64,000 nt of DNA from PNNG01 sp046291695 (GCA_046291695.1 JBKBSO010000005.1:62001-126000), one strand, 5' to 3'; positions 8,166-17,411 are shown, counted from the stretch's first letter. The notes: generated from the sequence alone by a model not told the origin. Program-made: numbers and translations.

Positions 8166-9638
8166 TTAATAGGCCTTTGCAAACAACACCCGCTGCTCCG
8201 AAGCTTTGCCCGTAAGAATACATTTTCCTGATTCCATAGGGTTGTTTAACGGAATACAACGAATAGTGGCCTTGGTTTTTTCCTTGATAGCCTGTTCGGT
8301 TTCGCCAGTGCCGTCCCAATGGGCAGCTACAAACCCACCTTTGTTTTCAAGTAAGTCCACAAACTCATCCCAGTTGTCGGCTTTATGGGTCATATCAGTC
8401 CTGAAGTCGAGCGCCTTTTGGTAGATGTTCTGCTGAATTTGTTCCAACAGGTGCTTGATTTTAATCTCTAAATCGGTGAGTTGCAGCACTTCTTTTTCTT
8501 TGGTATCGCGGCGGGCCACTTCTACAGTGCCATTTTCGAGGTCGCGCATGCCCAAGGCGATTCGAACTGGAATGCCCTTGAGTTCCGAGTCAGCGAATTT
8601 ATAGCCAGGACGTGCTTTTTCGTCATCGTCGAACTTCACACGTATGTTGAGGCCTTCTAATGACTTTTTGATTTTATTGCCCGCTTCTTTCAAAACAGCA
8701 ATGCTTTCATCACCTTTGTATATAGGTACAATCACCACTTCAATGGGTGCCAACTTAGGAGGAAGTACCAAGCCATCGTCGTCGCTATGGGCCATTACCA
8801 AAGCACCCATCAAGCGGGTAGAAACTCCCCAGGAAGTAGCCCAAACAAAATCCCGCTTGCCATCAGCCCCAGCAAATTGCACATCAAAGGCCTTGGCGAA
8901 ATTCTGCCCCAAAAAGTGTGAAGTGCCGGCTTGCAAGGCTTTACCATCTTGCATCAATGCTTCAATACAATAGGTGTCTACAGCGCCTGCAAAGCGCTCA
9001 TTGGCGGTTTTCACTCCTTTTACTACGGGCATCGACATCCATTCTTCCGCAAAACTTGCATACACTTCAAGCATCTTTCGGGTTTCTTCCACCGCTTCCT
9101 CAGCCGTAGCATGCGCCGTATGTCCTTCTTGCCACAAAAACTCCGTAGTGCGCAAGAACAATCGGGTACGCATTTCCCAACGTACTACATTGGCCCACTG
9201 GTTGATGAGCAAAGGCAAATCGCGATAACTTTGAATCCAGTCGCGATACGTATTCCATATGATTGTCTCCGAAGTTGGGCGTACAATCAACTCTTCTTCG
9301 AGTTTGGCTTCAGGGTCAACAATTATTTCACCGTTTTCAGCATTTTTGAGGCGATAATGCGTTACTACAGCACATTCTTTGGCAAAACCATCTACATGAC
9401 TGGCCTCGCGACTAAAAAACGATTTCGGAATGAACAACGGAAAATAGGCGTTGCTGTGTCCAGTATCTTTGAACATCTGGTCGAGGGCGTCGCGCATGCG
9501 TTCCCATATGGCAAATCCATATGGCTTGATGACCATACAGCCCCTAACAGCCGAATAATCGGCCAATCCGGCTTTAATTACCAAATCATTATACCACTGA
9601 GAATAGTCTGTAGCCCTGGGCGTTATTTCTTTTGCCAT
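8166..9638 (-). CDS. proS: prolyl-tRNA synthetase (archaeal/eukaryotic-like type)
   Basis: ProS charges tRNA-Pro. The 490-residue form without the bacterial editing insertion, starting MAKEITPRATDYSQWYNDLV, is the archaeal/eukaryote-like class. Class II motifs are visible: RPTSETIIW, motif 2 RWEMRTRLFLRTTEFLWQEGHTAH, and motif 3 around WGVSTRLMGALVMAHSDD. The C-terminal anticodon-binding domain follows (PIEVVIVPIY), then the zinc-type C-terminal extension ending in YAK-type residues (LFAKAY). It is a single-gene unit with a TATCTTTG element about 50 bp upstream of the start. Confidence 0.97.
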   Translation of the reverse strand: MAKEITPRATDYSQWYNDLVIKAGLADYSAVRGCMVIKPYGFAIWERMRDALDQMFKDTGHSNAYFPLFIPKSFFSREASHVDGFAKECAVVTHYRLKNAENGEIIVDPEAKLEEELIVRPTSETIIWNTYRDWIQSYRDLPLLINQWANVVRWEMRTRLFLRTTEFLWQEGHTAHATAEEAVEETRKMLEVYASFAEEWMSMPVVKGVKTANERFAGAVDTYCIEALMQDGKALQAGTSHFLGQNFAKAFDVQFAGADGKRDFVWATSWGVSTRLMGALVMAHSDDDGLVLPPKLAPIEVVIVPIYKGDESIAVLKEAGNKIKKSLEGLNIRVKFDDDEKARPGYKFADSELKGIPVRIALGMRDLENGTVEVARRDTKEKEVLQLTDLEIKIKHLLEQIQQNIYQKALDFRTDMTHKADNWDEFVDLLENKGGFVAAHWDGTGETEQAIKEKTKATIRCIPLNNPMESGKCILTGKASEQRVLFAKAY

Positions 9639-9690
9639 TTGTTTATTGACTTTGGAACGAAAATTGACGTATATTTATGCGAAAAGTGAA

Positions 9691-9698
9691 CAAAGATA
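9691..9698 (-). promoter_or_regulatory. -7 element of proS
   Basis: On the minus strand the bases read TATCTTTG, an exact TAnnTTTG match. A TTTG occurs 22 bp further upstream, slightly further than the usual spacing. The element sits about 50 bp before the proS ATG. Confidence 0.5.
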
Positions 9699-9751
9699 GC
9701 CATTCATCTTGTTACTAATACAAATGTGATAAATTGAAAAGGAGCCGTGTT

Positions 9752-10936
9752 ATGAGATTTTTAGTTTGGATAGCAGCAATTTTAGTGTCAGGTGCAATCA
9801 GTTCGTGCTCCTCGACCAATACTTCCCGTTTTTTGAGTCAGAGCTACGATGATGATTTGTACTTTGTGTCGAGCGGTCGTGCTTTGCTTTATGCCGATGA
9901 AAATCAGCTTATTCGTGAATCTGATGGTAGGCAGGCCCAAAGCGAGGATGATGCCTATGCCGATTATCTGAATGCCCGTCGTGGCAATAATTCCGGAATT
10001 AGTCCTTATGATTATAATGAGCGGGCTTACGACCGGAGCATGCGTCGCCATGCCGACCCCATGTGGTCAAATCCGTCTTTAAGCATGGGCTTTGGCATGG
10101 GAGGTTTCTGGGGAGGTCGTTCTTACATGCTTTACAATCCTTATATGCCCCCATTCTGGTCGATGCAACCCGGTTTTTCATTAGGTTGGAACAGTATGGG
10201 AGGTATGGGCATGGGTTTTGGTATGGGGCATCCGATGATGATGGGGATGGGTAATCCCTGGATGATGGGTGGTATGTACGATCCGTGGATGATGGGCGGT
10301 ATGGGCATGCACAATCCTTATTGGGGTGGAGGCTGGGGTATGAATCCCTGGATGAACCCCTGGATGAATCCTTATATGGGAATGCCAGGTGGTGGTTTTT
10401 GGGCGGGAGGCGATGGCAATCGGATTCCTGTAGCCCCTCCAAGAGGTGGAAGTCGGGTAGGAGGAGCCCTGCCCACGCAAAGTAACCTTTTTAATCCAAA
10501 TCCAAGGGGCGGTTCCAGCGGAACCACACCCGCAGGAAGAAACAGTGGTGTCGCCCCTGCCGGGCGCACATCTCCGTCGAATGCCCGCATGGCCCCCGGT
10601 GCTCAACCCTCACGTTCGGGTGCGGTAAATACTCCAGGTCGGGCCGGACAACAAAATCAGCCCGCCGGTCGCAATAGTATGCGCGAAAGTCGGCCAACTC
10701 CCGCGCCTTCTCGTGGCAATTTCGATAATGTGAACAGAAACCGCTCAGCTCCCTCGGCAGCACCTTCACAGCGGTTCAACAATAGCCCGAGCCGCCAGCC
10801 TTCATCGACTCCTTCTCGTCAGCCAAGTTGGTCGTCTCCTAGCCGCGGCTCCGATAGTGGTTTTTCACCAAGTCGGGGTGGTAGTAGTGGCGGAGGCGGT
10901 GGAAGCCGTCCCTCAGGTGGTGGTCGTCCTCGATAA
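9752..10936 (+). CDS. Met/Gly-rich lipoprotein with Ser/Pro/Arg-rich tail
   Basis: The ATG at 9752 has an AGGAG ribosome binding site at 9740-9744, which favours it over the in-frame TTG at 9734. The protein opens MRFLVWIAAILVSGAISSCSS, a lipoprotein signal with Cys at residue 19. Residues 20-100 are acidic (SYDDDLYFVSSG). Residues about 105-215 are a low-complexity segment of MGM, WMMGG and NPWMNP repeats. The last 170 residues are rich in Gly, Ser, Arg and Pro and look disordered. It is 12 bp from the following outer-membrane protein gene. Function is not known; the methionine clusters could bind metal but nothing else supports that. Confidence 0.8.
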   Translation: MRFLVWIAAILVSGAISSCSSTNTSRFLSQSYDDDLYFVSSGRALLYADENQLIRESDGRQAQSEDDAYADYLNARRGNNSGISPYDYNERAYDRSMRRHADPMWSNPSLSMGFGMGGFWGGRSYMLYNPYMPPFWSMQPGFSLGWNSMGGMGMGFGMGHPMMMGMGNPWMMGGMYDPWMMGGMGMHNPYWGGGWGMNPWMNPWMNPYMGMPGGGFWAGGDGNRIPVAPPRGGSRVGGALPTQSNLFNPNPRGGSSGTTPAGRNSGVAPAGRTSPSNARMAPGAQPSRSGAVNTPGRAGQQNQPAGRNSMRESRPTPAPSRGNFDNVNRNRSAPSAAPSQRFNNSPSRQPSSTPSRQPSWSSPSRGSDSGFSPSRGGSSGGGGGSRPSGGGRPR

Positions 10937-10948
10937 AAAAGACAGTTT

Positions 10949-12445
10949 ATGAAGCGAATAATGTTATTAACCCTCTTTGTGACGGGGCTGGGTGAACTAC
11001 AGGCACAAACTGAAATCGATTTGTTTCGTTTTAGCGCTTTGCGACAACACCCTACAGGCCGAATGGCTGGATTGGGAGGCGCATTCGGGGCGCTTGGGGC
11101 AGATGTTGGCGGTAGTACCATCAATCCGGCCGGATTGGCTACATTTCGCCGATCAACCATCAGCCTGAGCCCTGGCTTCATTTCCCAACAGTCTACAAGT
11201 GATTATTTGGGTAACAGCACGGGCGATAATCGCAACCGCATGATGATTTCTAATCTGGGATTTGTGTATGCCAAAGTACCCGAAGACCGAAGCTCCAAGT
11301 GGAAGCAAGTGAATTACGGTTTTTCATTGAATCGCACCAACAACTACCTGAACCAACAACGCTACGAAGGGGTTAATCGCAACAGCAGCATGATTGACTT
11401 TTTTGTGCAGGAAGCAAATGCCGATCCCCTAGAGTTCTTTCCGGAAGACTATCCCTTTTCTGCTGCTTTGGCAGAAACAGCCGGACTCATTTTCCCTTCT
11501 ATCCCCGGAAACAGGGCCTCTACCTATTTAGGCATTGTGCCCAATGGCGGCATTACCCAGCGCGAAAGCATAAGGAGCACCGGGAATACCTCAGAATATA
11601 ATTTTAGTATTGCCGGCAATTATGACAATATCCTGCATATTGGTGGAGGGGTTAGCTTAATGTCGAGTTCGTTTACCCAAACCGAGATTTATTCCGAATC
11701 CGATCATATGGATAGCATTTTCGATTTCCGAGAATTTACTTATCGTCGTGATTTGGGGGTAGATGCGGATGGTTTTATGTTCCGCTTTGGGGCCATTTTG
11801 CAACCGGTACCATGGTTCAGGCTAGGTTTAAGCTATGAATCACCAACGCGTTATACGGTTACTGAAGATTATCGCGCCGAAATTGAAGCCAGCTTTACCG
11901 AAGAACCAACCTTTGGTTCGGCGCGCTCCCCCTTGTATCGGCCATTTGTGTATCGCTACCGTACCACTGGGAGGGCCACTTTCAGTACAGCGGTTTTGTT
12001 TGAAGGCAAAGGCCTGATTAGTTTCGACTATGATTTTGTTCCTTTTGACAATTTGACGGTTTTACCGCTTCGCAGCGATCAGTCCGCTGCCGGATGGGCG
12101 CGCGATTTAAACGATCAGGTAGCCTTGGTTTTTCGTTCTACCAATAATGTACGAGTGGGGGGCGAATACGTTATGGGCCCCATGGCTTTCCGTGCGGGCT
12201 ACGCTTACTGGGGAGGTCCCTTTCGCCGCGATGTGATTACTGGTGGAGGCGATTTGGTGCAACAGGATTATACCGGAGGAATAGGGTTCCGTTTCGAAAA
12301 TATGTCGCTTGATTTCGCCATCGTACATGCGCGCTGGCAGAATTATCGCTCGCCCTACACCGTGGTCGGCTTGCCGGAAGATGGGGTGCTGTTTCGCAAT
12401 CGTAGAACCACGGCTATCATGACCTTGGGTTTCCGTTTCGATTAA
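10949..12445 (+). CDS. OmpP1/FadL-type outer membrane protein
   Basis: This 498-residue protein has a signal peptide (MKRIMLLTLFVTGLGELQAQ). Right after it comes the LFRFSALRQHPTGRMAGLGGAFGALGAD region and then STINPAGLATF, the N-terminal hatch motif of the OmpP1/FadL/TodX family. The remainder alternates short amphipathic strands and ends in an aromatic residue (IMTLGFRFD), as expected of an outer-membrane beta-barrel. Such channels take up hydrophobic molecules, but the substrate cannot be read from sequence. It is co-directional with the lipoprotein gene upstream and converges on the TPR gene. Confidence 0.88.
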   Translation: MKRIMLLTLFVTGLGELQAQTEIDLFRFSALRQHPTGRMAGLGGAFGALGADVGGSTINPAGLATFRRSTISLSPGFISQQSTSDYLGNSTGDNRNRMMISNLGFVYAKVPEDRSSKWKQVNYGFSLNRTNNYLNQQRYEGVNRNSSMIDFFVQEANADPLEFFPEDYPFSAALAETAGLIFPSIPGNRASTYLGIVPNGGITQRESIRSTGNTSEYNFSIAGNYDNILHIGGGVSLMSSSFTQTEIYSESDHMDSIFDFREFTYRRDLGVDADGFMFRFGAILQPVPWFRLGLSYESPTRYTVTEDYRAEIEASFTEEPTFGSARSPLYRPFVYRYRTTGRATFSTAVLFEGKGLISFDYDFVPFDNLTVLPLRSDQSAAGWARDLNDQVALVFRSTNNVRVGGEYVMGPMAFRAGYAYWGGPFRRDVITGGGDLVQQDYTGGIGFRFENMSLDFAIVHARWQNYRSPYTVVGLPEDGVLFRNRRTTAIMTLGFRFD

Positions 12446-12777
12446 TCATTGATTTCGAGATTCAAGAGGGCGTTTTTGAATTCGGCCAGACTTTTGACGT
12501 CGTTAAGCGCTGTTGCAAGCCGTATGCCTGCTTCATAAGCGCTTTTTGAAGAATCCTTGTCCCCAACTTCCAGTTGGACTTCGGCCAGCTGGTACCAGGC
12601 TGCTAGGTATTGGGTGTCTTTTTCGAGGGTTTTTTTGAACCAATGAATGGCCTCATGGAAGCGCTTTGCTTTGCGGTACTCCATGCCAATGGCATAGCAA
12701 AGAAAGCCCTCATTGGGTTGAAGTTCGAGCAGCTGCAACAATTGCTCGAGTCGGCTGTTATTTATTTCGTTGTTCAT
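12442..12777 (-). CDS. small tetratricopeptide repeat protein
   Basis: Start is at MNNEINNSRLEQLL; a longer reading from 12807 would overlap the etfB promoter region. The roughly 111-residue protein is built of two to three TPR helices, seen in CYAIGMEYRKAKRFHEAIHWF and WYQLAEVQLEVGDKDSSKSAY. No signal peptide is present. TPRs serve protein-protein contact, but the partner is unknown. It is divergent from etfB and its stop overlaps the tail of the FadL-type gene by four bases. Confidence 0.85.
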   Translation of the reverse strand: MNNEINNSRLEQLLQLLELQPNEGFLCYAIGMEYRKAKRFHEAIHWFKKTLEKDTQYLAAWYQLAEVQLEVGDKDSSKSAYEAGIRLATALNDVKSLAEFKNALLNLEIND

Positions 12778-12788
12778 TTCAATTATCG

Positions 12789-12796
12789 TAGTTTTG
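12789..12796 (+). promoter_or_regulatory. -7 element of the etfBA operon
   Basis: TAGTTTTG fits TAnnTTTG and lies 43 bp before the etfB ATG. A TTG occurs 16 bp upstream. It overlaps a small inverted repeat (agttttgc / gcaaaact). Confidence 0.45.
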
Positions 12797-12839
12797 CAAA
12801 AAGGCAAAACTGCCGTAAAATTAACTTTTTAGTCAGTAT

Positions 12840-13580
12840 ATGAAGATTCTGGTTTGTATCAGTAATGTGCCCGACACCACTACAAAAATCAGTTTTACTC
12901 CCGACAATAAGGAGTTGAACAAAGCCGGCGTACAATACATCATTAATCCTTACGATGAATTAGCGCTCACCAAGGCCCTCGAATTGAATGAGGCTGCCGG
13001 TGGCGGAAGTGTAACGGTCATACATGTTGGTCAGGCCGATGCGGAGCCAAATTTGCGTAAAGCCTTGGCGGTTGGTGCCGATGAGGCTGTACGCATTGAT
13101 GCCGCAGCGGTGGATGGCTTTATGGTGGCCCGCGAAATTGCTGCATATGCCAGCGATAAGGGATTTGATTTGATTTTGTGTGGTCGTGAGTCCATAGATT
13201 ACAACAGCGGCGTGGTTGCCGGAATGTTGGGTGAATTGCTCGATTGGCCTAGTGTAAACGTGATTACCTCCATCAGCATTGCCAATGGTGAAGGGCAGTT
13301 GGAGCGTGATATTGATGGTGGACGGGAGTCGTTAAAGGTGAAGCTGCCTTTTGTGGCCAGTTGCCAGAAGGAGCTTACCGAGCCGCGCATCCCGAATATG
13401 CGTGGTATTATGATGGCCCGCTCAAAGCCGTTGCAAGTGCTTGCCGCAAGTGCAACCGATGGCCACAGCCAGGTGATGTCATACGCATTGCCACCTGCCA
13501 AGGCAGGTTGTAAGTTCTTGGAAGTAGGAGAGGAAGAAAAACTGGTTGAATTGTTACACAACGAAGCTAAAGTGATTTGA
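12840..13580 (+). CDS. etfB: electron transfer flavoprotein subunit beta
   Basis: EtfB and EtfA form the soluble FAD/AMP flavoprotein that carries electrons from acyl-CoA and other dehydrogenases to the respiratory chain. The 246-residue protein starts MKILVCISNVPDTTTKISF. It shows the ETF beta core, including INPYDELALTKALEL, DLILCGRESIDYNSGVV and the signature around ELTEPRIPNMRGIM. It is immediately upstream of etfA with one base between stop and start. Its -7 element is at 12789. Confidence 0.96.
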   Translation: MKILVCISNVPDTTTKISFTPDNKELNKAGVQYIINPYDELALTKALELNEAAGGGSVTVIHVGQADAEPNLRKALAVGADEAVRIDAAAVDGFMVAREIAAYASDKGFDLILCGRESIDYNSGVVAGMLGELLDWPSVNVITSISIANGEGQLERDIDGGRESLKVKLPFVASCQKELTEPRIPNMRGIMMARSKPLQVLAASATDGHSQVMSYALPPAKAGCKFLEVGEEEKLVELLHNEAKVI

Positions 13581-13581
13581 T

Positions 13582-14556
13582 ATGTCAGTGTTGGTATTAG
13601 CAGAAAATAATAATGGCGGCTTTAAAAAAGCTGCTTTTGAGGTGGTAAGTTACGCTGCTGCTGTGGCAGCTTCAATGGGTACCAGCCTTAATGCCCTGGT
13701 ATTGGGGAGTATGGACGATTCGGTTGCGGCTGAATTGGGAAAATACGGAGCAGCTAAAGTGATCAAAATAAATGAGGCCAGCCTCGATACTTTTGAAGCG
13801 CATGCGCACGCTAAGGCTGTGGCTGAAGTGGCCAAAGCCGAAGGAAGCAAAGTGGTGGTATTGGCCAATACATATGCTGGCAAGTCGATAGCGCCGCGTT
13901 TGTCGGTGAAACTTTCAGCAGCTCTGGCTGCAGCTGCCGTAGACTTGCCAGACCTGAATGTTGGTTTTAGCGTACGTCGTACTGTATTTTCGAACAAAGG
14001 TTTTGCCCATACAAATTTAACCACAGAGATTAAAATCGTGTCGCTTACACCCAACAGCTTTAAGCTCGTTGAGCAGGCTGGGACTGCAGTTGTTGAAAAT
14101 CGCAGTGTAGGAATCGCAGCATCGGATTTTAAAGCTGAAGTGCAGGAAGTAAAAACCGTAACGGGTAAAATACCGCTCACCGAAGCCGAATTGGTTGTTT
14201 CAGCCGGAAGGGGCATGAAGGGGGCAGATCATTGGCACTTGATAGAAAGCCTTGCAGAAAAGCTGGGTGCTGCAACGGCTTGTTCGAAGCCTGTAAGCGA
14301 TATGCACTGGCGACCACATGATGAGCACGTAGGCCAAACCGGTATCACCATTAAGCCGAATTTATACATCGCCATCGGTATTTCAGGTGCCATTCAGCAT
14401 TTGGCCGGTGTAAGTGGCAGCAAGGTAATTGTGGCCATAAATACCGATAAAGAGGCACCTTTCTTTAAGATTGCAGATTATGGCATAGTGGGCGATGCCT
14501 TTGAGGTAGTGCCCAAGCTAACGGAAGCGATAGAAAAATTCAAGGCCGCTAATTAG
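13582..14556 (+). CDS. etfA: electron transfer flavoprotein subunit alpha
   Basis: The FAD-binding partner of EtfB, 324 residues. The C-terminal FAD domain carries VVSAGRGMKG, then GQTGITIKPNLYIAIGISGAIQHLAG, and VIVAINTDKEAPFFKIADYGI, all standard for EtfA. The N-terminal half is Ala-rich but keeps the ETF fold. The stop codon lies inside a strong hairpin that terminates the operon. The pair is followed by the bifunctional nuclease gene 34 bp downstream, a gene order common in Bacteroidota. Confidence 0.96.
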   Translation: MSVLVLAENNNGGFKKAAFEVVSYAAAVAASMGTSLNALVLGSMDDSVAAELGKYGAAKVIKINEASLDTFEAHAHAKAVAEVAKAEGSKVVVLANTYAGKSIAPRLSVKLSAALAAAAVDLPDLNVGFSVRRTVFSNKGFAHTNLTTEIKIVSLTPNSFKLVEQAGTAVVENRSVGIAASDFKAEVQEVKTVTGKIPLTEAELVVSAGRGMKGADHWHLIESLAEKLGAATACSKPVSDMHWRPHDEHVGQTGITIKPNLYIAIGISGAIQHLAGVSGSKVIVAINTDKEAPFFKIADYGIVGDAFEVVPKLTEAIEKFKAAN

Positions 14557-14572
14557 CGGCCTTAATTTTTTT
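14542..14572 (+). terminator. intrinsic terminator overlapping the etfA stop
   Basis: The fully palindromic aaggccgct / agcggcctt stem (9 bp) with an AATT loop contains the etfA stop codon. It is followed by AA and seven T. It should end etfBA transcription even though the next gene starts only 19 bp later, implying that gene has its own start signal or depends on readthrough. Confidence 0.85.
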
Positions 14573-14590
14573 GCTTATTTTGTAACAAGC

Positions 14591-15184
14591 ATGAAAAAAG
14601 TTGAGCTTGAAATCATAGCCTTGTCCGATAGTAACTCGTCTACCAATTCGTATGCAGTGGTCTTGGGTGAAAAGCAGGGTAACAGACGTTTGCCTGTGAT
14701 CATTGGTGCATTTGAGGCCCAGGCCATTGCCATTGAGTTGGAAAAAATGAAACCGGCCCGACCGCTTACCCATGATTTATTCAAGAATTTCGCCGATGCC
14801 TTTCAGCTTCGATTAGAAGAGGTGGTGATTTCTGATCTGAAAGAAGGAATTTTTTATAGCCGCTTGCATTGCCGAAATGGTTCGGATTATCGTGATATAG
14901 ATGCCCGAACCAGCGATGCCTTGGCCTTGGCCGTTCGTTTTAATTGTCCGATTTATACCTACGACCATATCTTGGATACTGGAGGTATTGTGTTTGAGGC
15001 TGAGGCAGAGGCGGAAGCCGACGAGACCGAAACAGTTGAACCAGCAAAGACTTCGCAAAAGCATGGCTATGCAGCGAAATCCGATAAAGAGCTTCAAAAA
15101 ATGCTCAACGATGCCTTGCAAAAAGAAGATTATGAAAAGGCTGCTCAAATCAGAGATGAGCTTGATCGGAGAAAATCGGCTTGA
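14591..15184 (+). CDS. bifunctional nuclease (BFN) domain protein with UVR motif
   Basis: The 197-residue protein has a BFN/DUF151 domain at about 1-135. It contains VVLGEKQGNRRLPVIIG, FEAQAIAIEL, the RPLTHDL segment and IDARTSDALALAVRF, all hallmark positions. An acidic linker (EAEAEAEADETETVE) leads to a C-terminal UvrB/UvrC motif (EKAAQIRDELDRR) of the kind that mediates protein contacts. Some members of the family have RNase and DNase activity, but activity here is inferred from family only. It is the third gene in an etfB-etfA-BFN-nucleoside transporter series. Confidence 0.92.
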   Translation: MKKVELEIIALSDSNSSTNSYAVVLGEKQGNRRLPVIIGAFEAQAIAIELEKMKPARPLTHDLFKNFADAFQLRLEEVVISDLKEGIFYSRLHCRNGSDYRDIDARTSDALALAVRFNCPIYTYDHILDTGGIVFEAEAEAEADETETVEPAKTSQKHGYAAKSDKELQKMLNDALQKEDYEKAAQIRDELDRRKSA

Positions 15185-15238
15185 TTTTGAGTTTTAGTAG
15201 TATTTTGTCGGCTAAATCGCGCTAATAGCCACCAAAGC

Positions 15239-16528
15239 ATGCAAATTCTAAATGGTTTTATCGGTATTGCCTCAATGATTGGCATACTGTACCTCTTGTC
15301 TGAAAATCGTAAAGCCGTAAACTGGCGCACGGTGATTATGGCCTTGTGTTTGCAGTTGGGATTTGCTTTGCTGGTGATTAAAGTGAGCCAGGTTAGGCAA
15401 CTTTTTGAGCGAGTGAGTAGTTTTTTTGTGACTTTACTGAGCTTTACGAAAGCCGGATCTGAGTTTTTGTTTGGTAGTTTGGTGAGTCGGGTCGATACGT
15501 TTGGGTTTATTTTCGTATTCCAGGTTCTGCCCACCATCGTGTTTTTTGCTGCCCTCACGGCCATGCTCTACTACTTTGGCATATTACAGCGTATAGTTTT
15601 TGTATTTGCCTGGGTCATGAATCGCCTGATGCGCTTGTCGGGCGCCGAAAGCTTAGCGGCCTCGGCCAATGTGTTTTTGGGCCAGACCGAAGCTCCCTTG
15701 CTCATTAAGCCTTATTTAGATAAAATGACCCGCTCAGAGATTATGGCTTTAATGACCGGCGGTATGGCCACCATTGCAGGCAGTGTACTTGCGGCCTATA
15801 TCGGATTTCTGGGGGGCGACGATCCGGTGCAACAGCAACTGTTTGCTACACATTTGTTGTCGGCTTCCATCATGGCTGCACCGGGTAGTTTGCTAGCAGC
15901 AAAACTCTTGGTTCCGGAATGTGAAAATTTTGAAAAAGAACTCAAAATAAACAAAGAGAACATCGGTGATAATGTGCTGGAAGCCATATCTAATGGAACT
16001 TCCGACGGACTGAAACTGGCTGTGAATGTAGGGGCAATGCTCTTGGTATTTACTGCCATCATGGCCATGCTTAATTATATCTTTAAGGCGTGGATCGGTC
16101 AGCCTACAGGTTTAAATGACCTCATCGTAAACCATACCCAAGGCAAGTTTGATGGACTGAGTTTGCAGTATATTTTGGGCAATTTGTTTGCACCCGTCGC
16201 CTGGCTTATTGGCGTGCGGGGCGATGATGTGGTGTTGATTGGACAACTGCTGGGTGAAAAAACAATCCTCAATGAATTTATTGCCTATACCAGTCTGGCG
16301 GAGTTTAAGTTAAATAATGCTTTAAGCAATCCGCGGTCGGTAATTATTGCTACCTACGCTTTGTGTGGTTTTGCCAATTTTGCTTCTATAGGTATTCAAA
16401 TTGGTGGCATTGGTGCATTGGCGCCGGGTCGTCGTACCTTGCTATCGCAGTTGGGGGTAAAGGCTTTGATAGGGGGCACCGTGGCTTGCTTATTGAATGG
16501 TGCCATTGCCGGAATGTTGGTGCAATAG
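15239..16528 (+). CDS. concentrative nucleoside transporter (NupC family)
   Basis: The 429-residue membrane protein has about ten hydrophobic segments. It carries the CNT signatures GQTEAPLLIKPYL and MTGGMATIAGSVLAAYIGF, and the C-terminal YALCGFANFASIGIQIGGIGALAP. The family takes up nucleosides with H+ or Na+. It follows the BFN gene by 54 bp, which fits nucleotide salvage beside a nuclease. Start was taken at MQILNGFIGIASMIG, which leads directly into the first transmembrane helix. Confidence 0.94.
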   Translation: MQILNGFIGIASMIGILYLLSENRKAVNWRTVIMALCLQLGFALLVIKVSQVRQLFERVSSFFVTLLSFTKAGSEFLFGSLVSRVDTFGFIFVFQVLPTIVFFAALTAMLYYFGILQRIVFVFAWVMNRLMRLSGAESLAASANVFLGQTEAPLLIKPYLDKMTRSEIMALMTGGMATIAGSVLAAYIGFLGGDDPVQQQLFATHLLSASIMAAPGSLLAAKLLVPECENFEKELKINKENIGDNVLEAISNGTSDGLKLAVNVGAMLLVFTAIMAMLNYIFKAWIGQPTGLNDLIVNHTQGKFDGLSLQYILGNLFAPVAWLIGVRGDDVVLIGQLLGEKTILNEFIAYTSLAEFKLNNALSNPRSVIIATYALCGFANFASIGIQIGGIGALAPGRRTLLSQLGVKALIGGTVACLLNGAIAGMLVQ

Positions 16529-16580
16529 TTGCACTTAAGGCTTTTTTGTAGATCTTAGAACCTAAAACCAAAATGAGAAT

Positions 16581-17411
16581 ATGAAGCATATTACGATTGT
16601 ATTGTTGAGCCTATTCATGCTAATTGCACAAACAAGCGAGGGGCAAGTGGCTCAGACCGATAAACTGATTGTACATTACCTCGATAATTTTCCCTTTGCA
16701 TATACAGGGAACGAAGGTAATTTAACGGGAATTGAAGTGGATTTGATCATGGCTTTTGCCGATTGGATGCGAAGGACCAAGGAAGTGAAGCTTTCGATTG
16801 AATTTATTGATTATACTGATTTTGCCAAGCTTTATGAGCGATTAAAATCGCCTTCAACCGGCAATCATATTGGCTTGGCTTCGGCTACAATTACGGCTGA
16901 AAGAAGAAAAGAAGTAGACTTTACACCGCCCTACATGAAGAATGTATCGCTGCTGGTAAGTAATGTTGATGTGCCAACGCTGCGGGCTTACAGCGATATG
17001 CCAGAATATTTTAAGAATATGACTGCCCTGGTGATGCGTTCTACAGTTCTTGAAAATCACTTGCTTGATATCCAAAAGAAGCATCATGAAAAAATGCGGG
17101 TGAGTTATGTGGAGCATCCGGTGGATGTGGTGCGACAAATAGCCGCCACCAATGATCAATACTATGGTTATGTGGATGTACTTACCTATTGGGCTGAACT
17201 CAAACGCGAGCCCATGAATGTAAAAATACATCGCATAGCAAACTTAGATAACCAGCGTTTTGGTTTAATGCTGCCAAAAAACAGTCCCTATTTGGCCTAC
17301 TGGCAGGAGTTTATGGAAGCAGGATTTGGTTTCGCTGCCACAGAAACTTATTACAATATCCTGTCGCGCCACCTGAGCTACGAAGTGCTTGAAACGGTTT
17401 CACTGCATTGA
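16581..17411 (+). CDS. periplasmic solute-binding protein, family 3-like (orphan)
   Basis: A 276-residue exported protein with signal peptide MKHITIVLLSLFMLIAQTSEG. The mature part matches family 3 solute-binding proteins: FAYTGNEGNLTGIEVDLI, the ligand-contact ATITAERRKEVDFTPPYMK, and a hinge back to the first lobe (QIAATNDQYYGYVDVL). No ABC permease or ATPase accompanies it. It may have been adapted to sensing or another uptake route. It follows the nucleoside transporter by 52 bp, but a shared substrate cannot be assumed. Confidence 0.82.
   Translation: MKHITIVLLSLFMLIAQTSEGQVAQTDKLIVHYLDNFPFAYTGNEGNLTGIEVDLIMAFADWMRRTKEVKLSIEFIDYTDFAKLYERLKSPSTGNHIGLASATITAERRKEVDFTPPYMKNVSLLVSNVDVPTLRAYSDMPEYFKNMTALVMRSTVLENHLLDIQKKHHEKMRVSYVEHPVDVVRQIAATNDQYYGYVDVLTYWAELKREPMNVKIHRIANLDNQRFGLMLPKNSPYLAYWQEFMEAGFGFAATETYYNILSRHLSYEVLETVSLH

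Noticed and set aside
9788..10769. Long overlapping open frames on the minus strand inside the Met/Gly-rich lipoprotein gene
   Set aside because: They arise from the biased composition of the real gene; none has a start signal or family resemblance.
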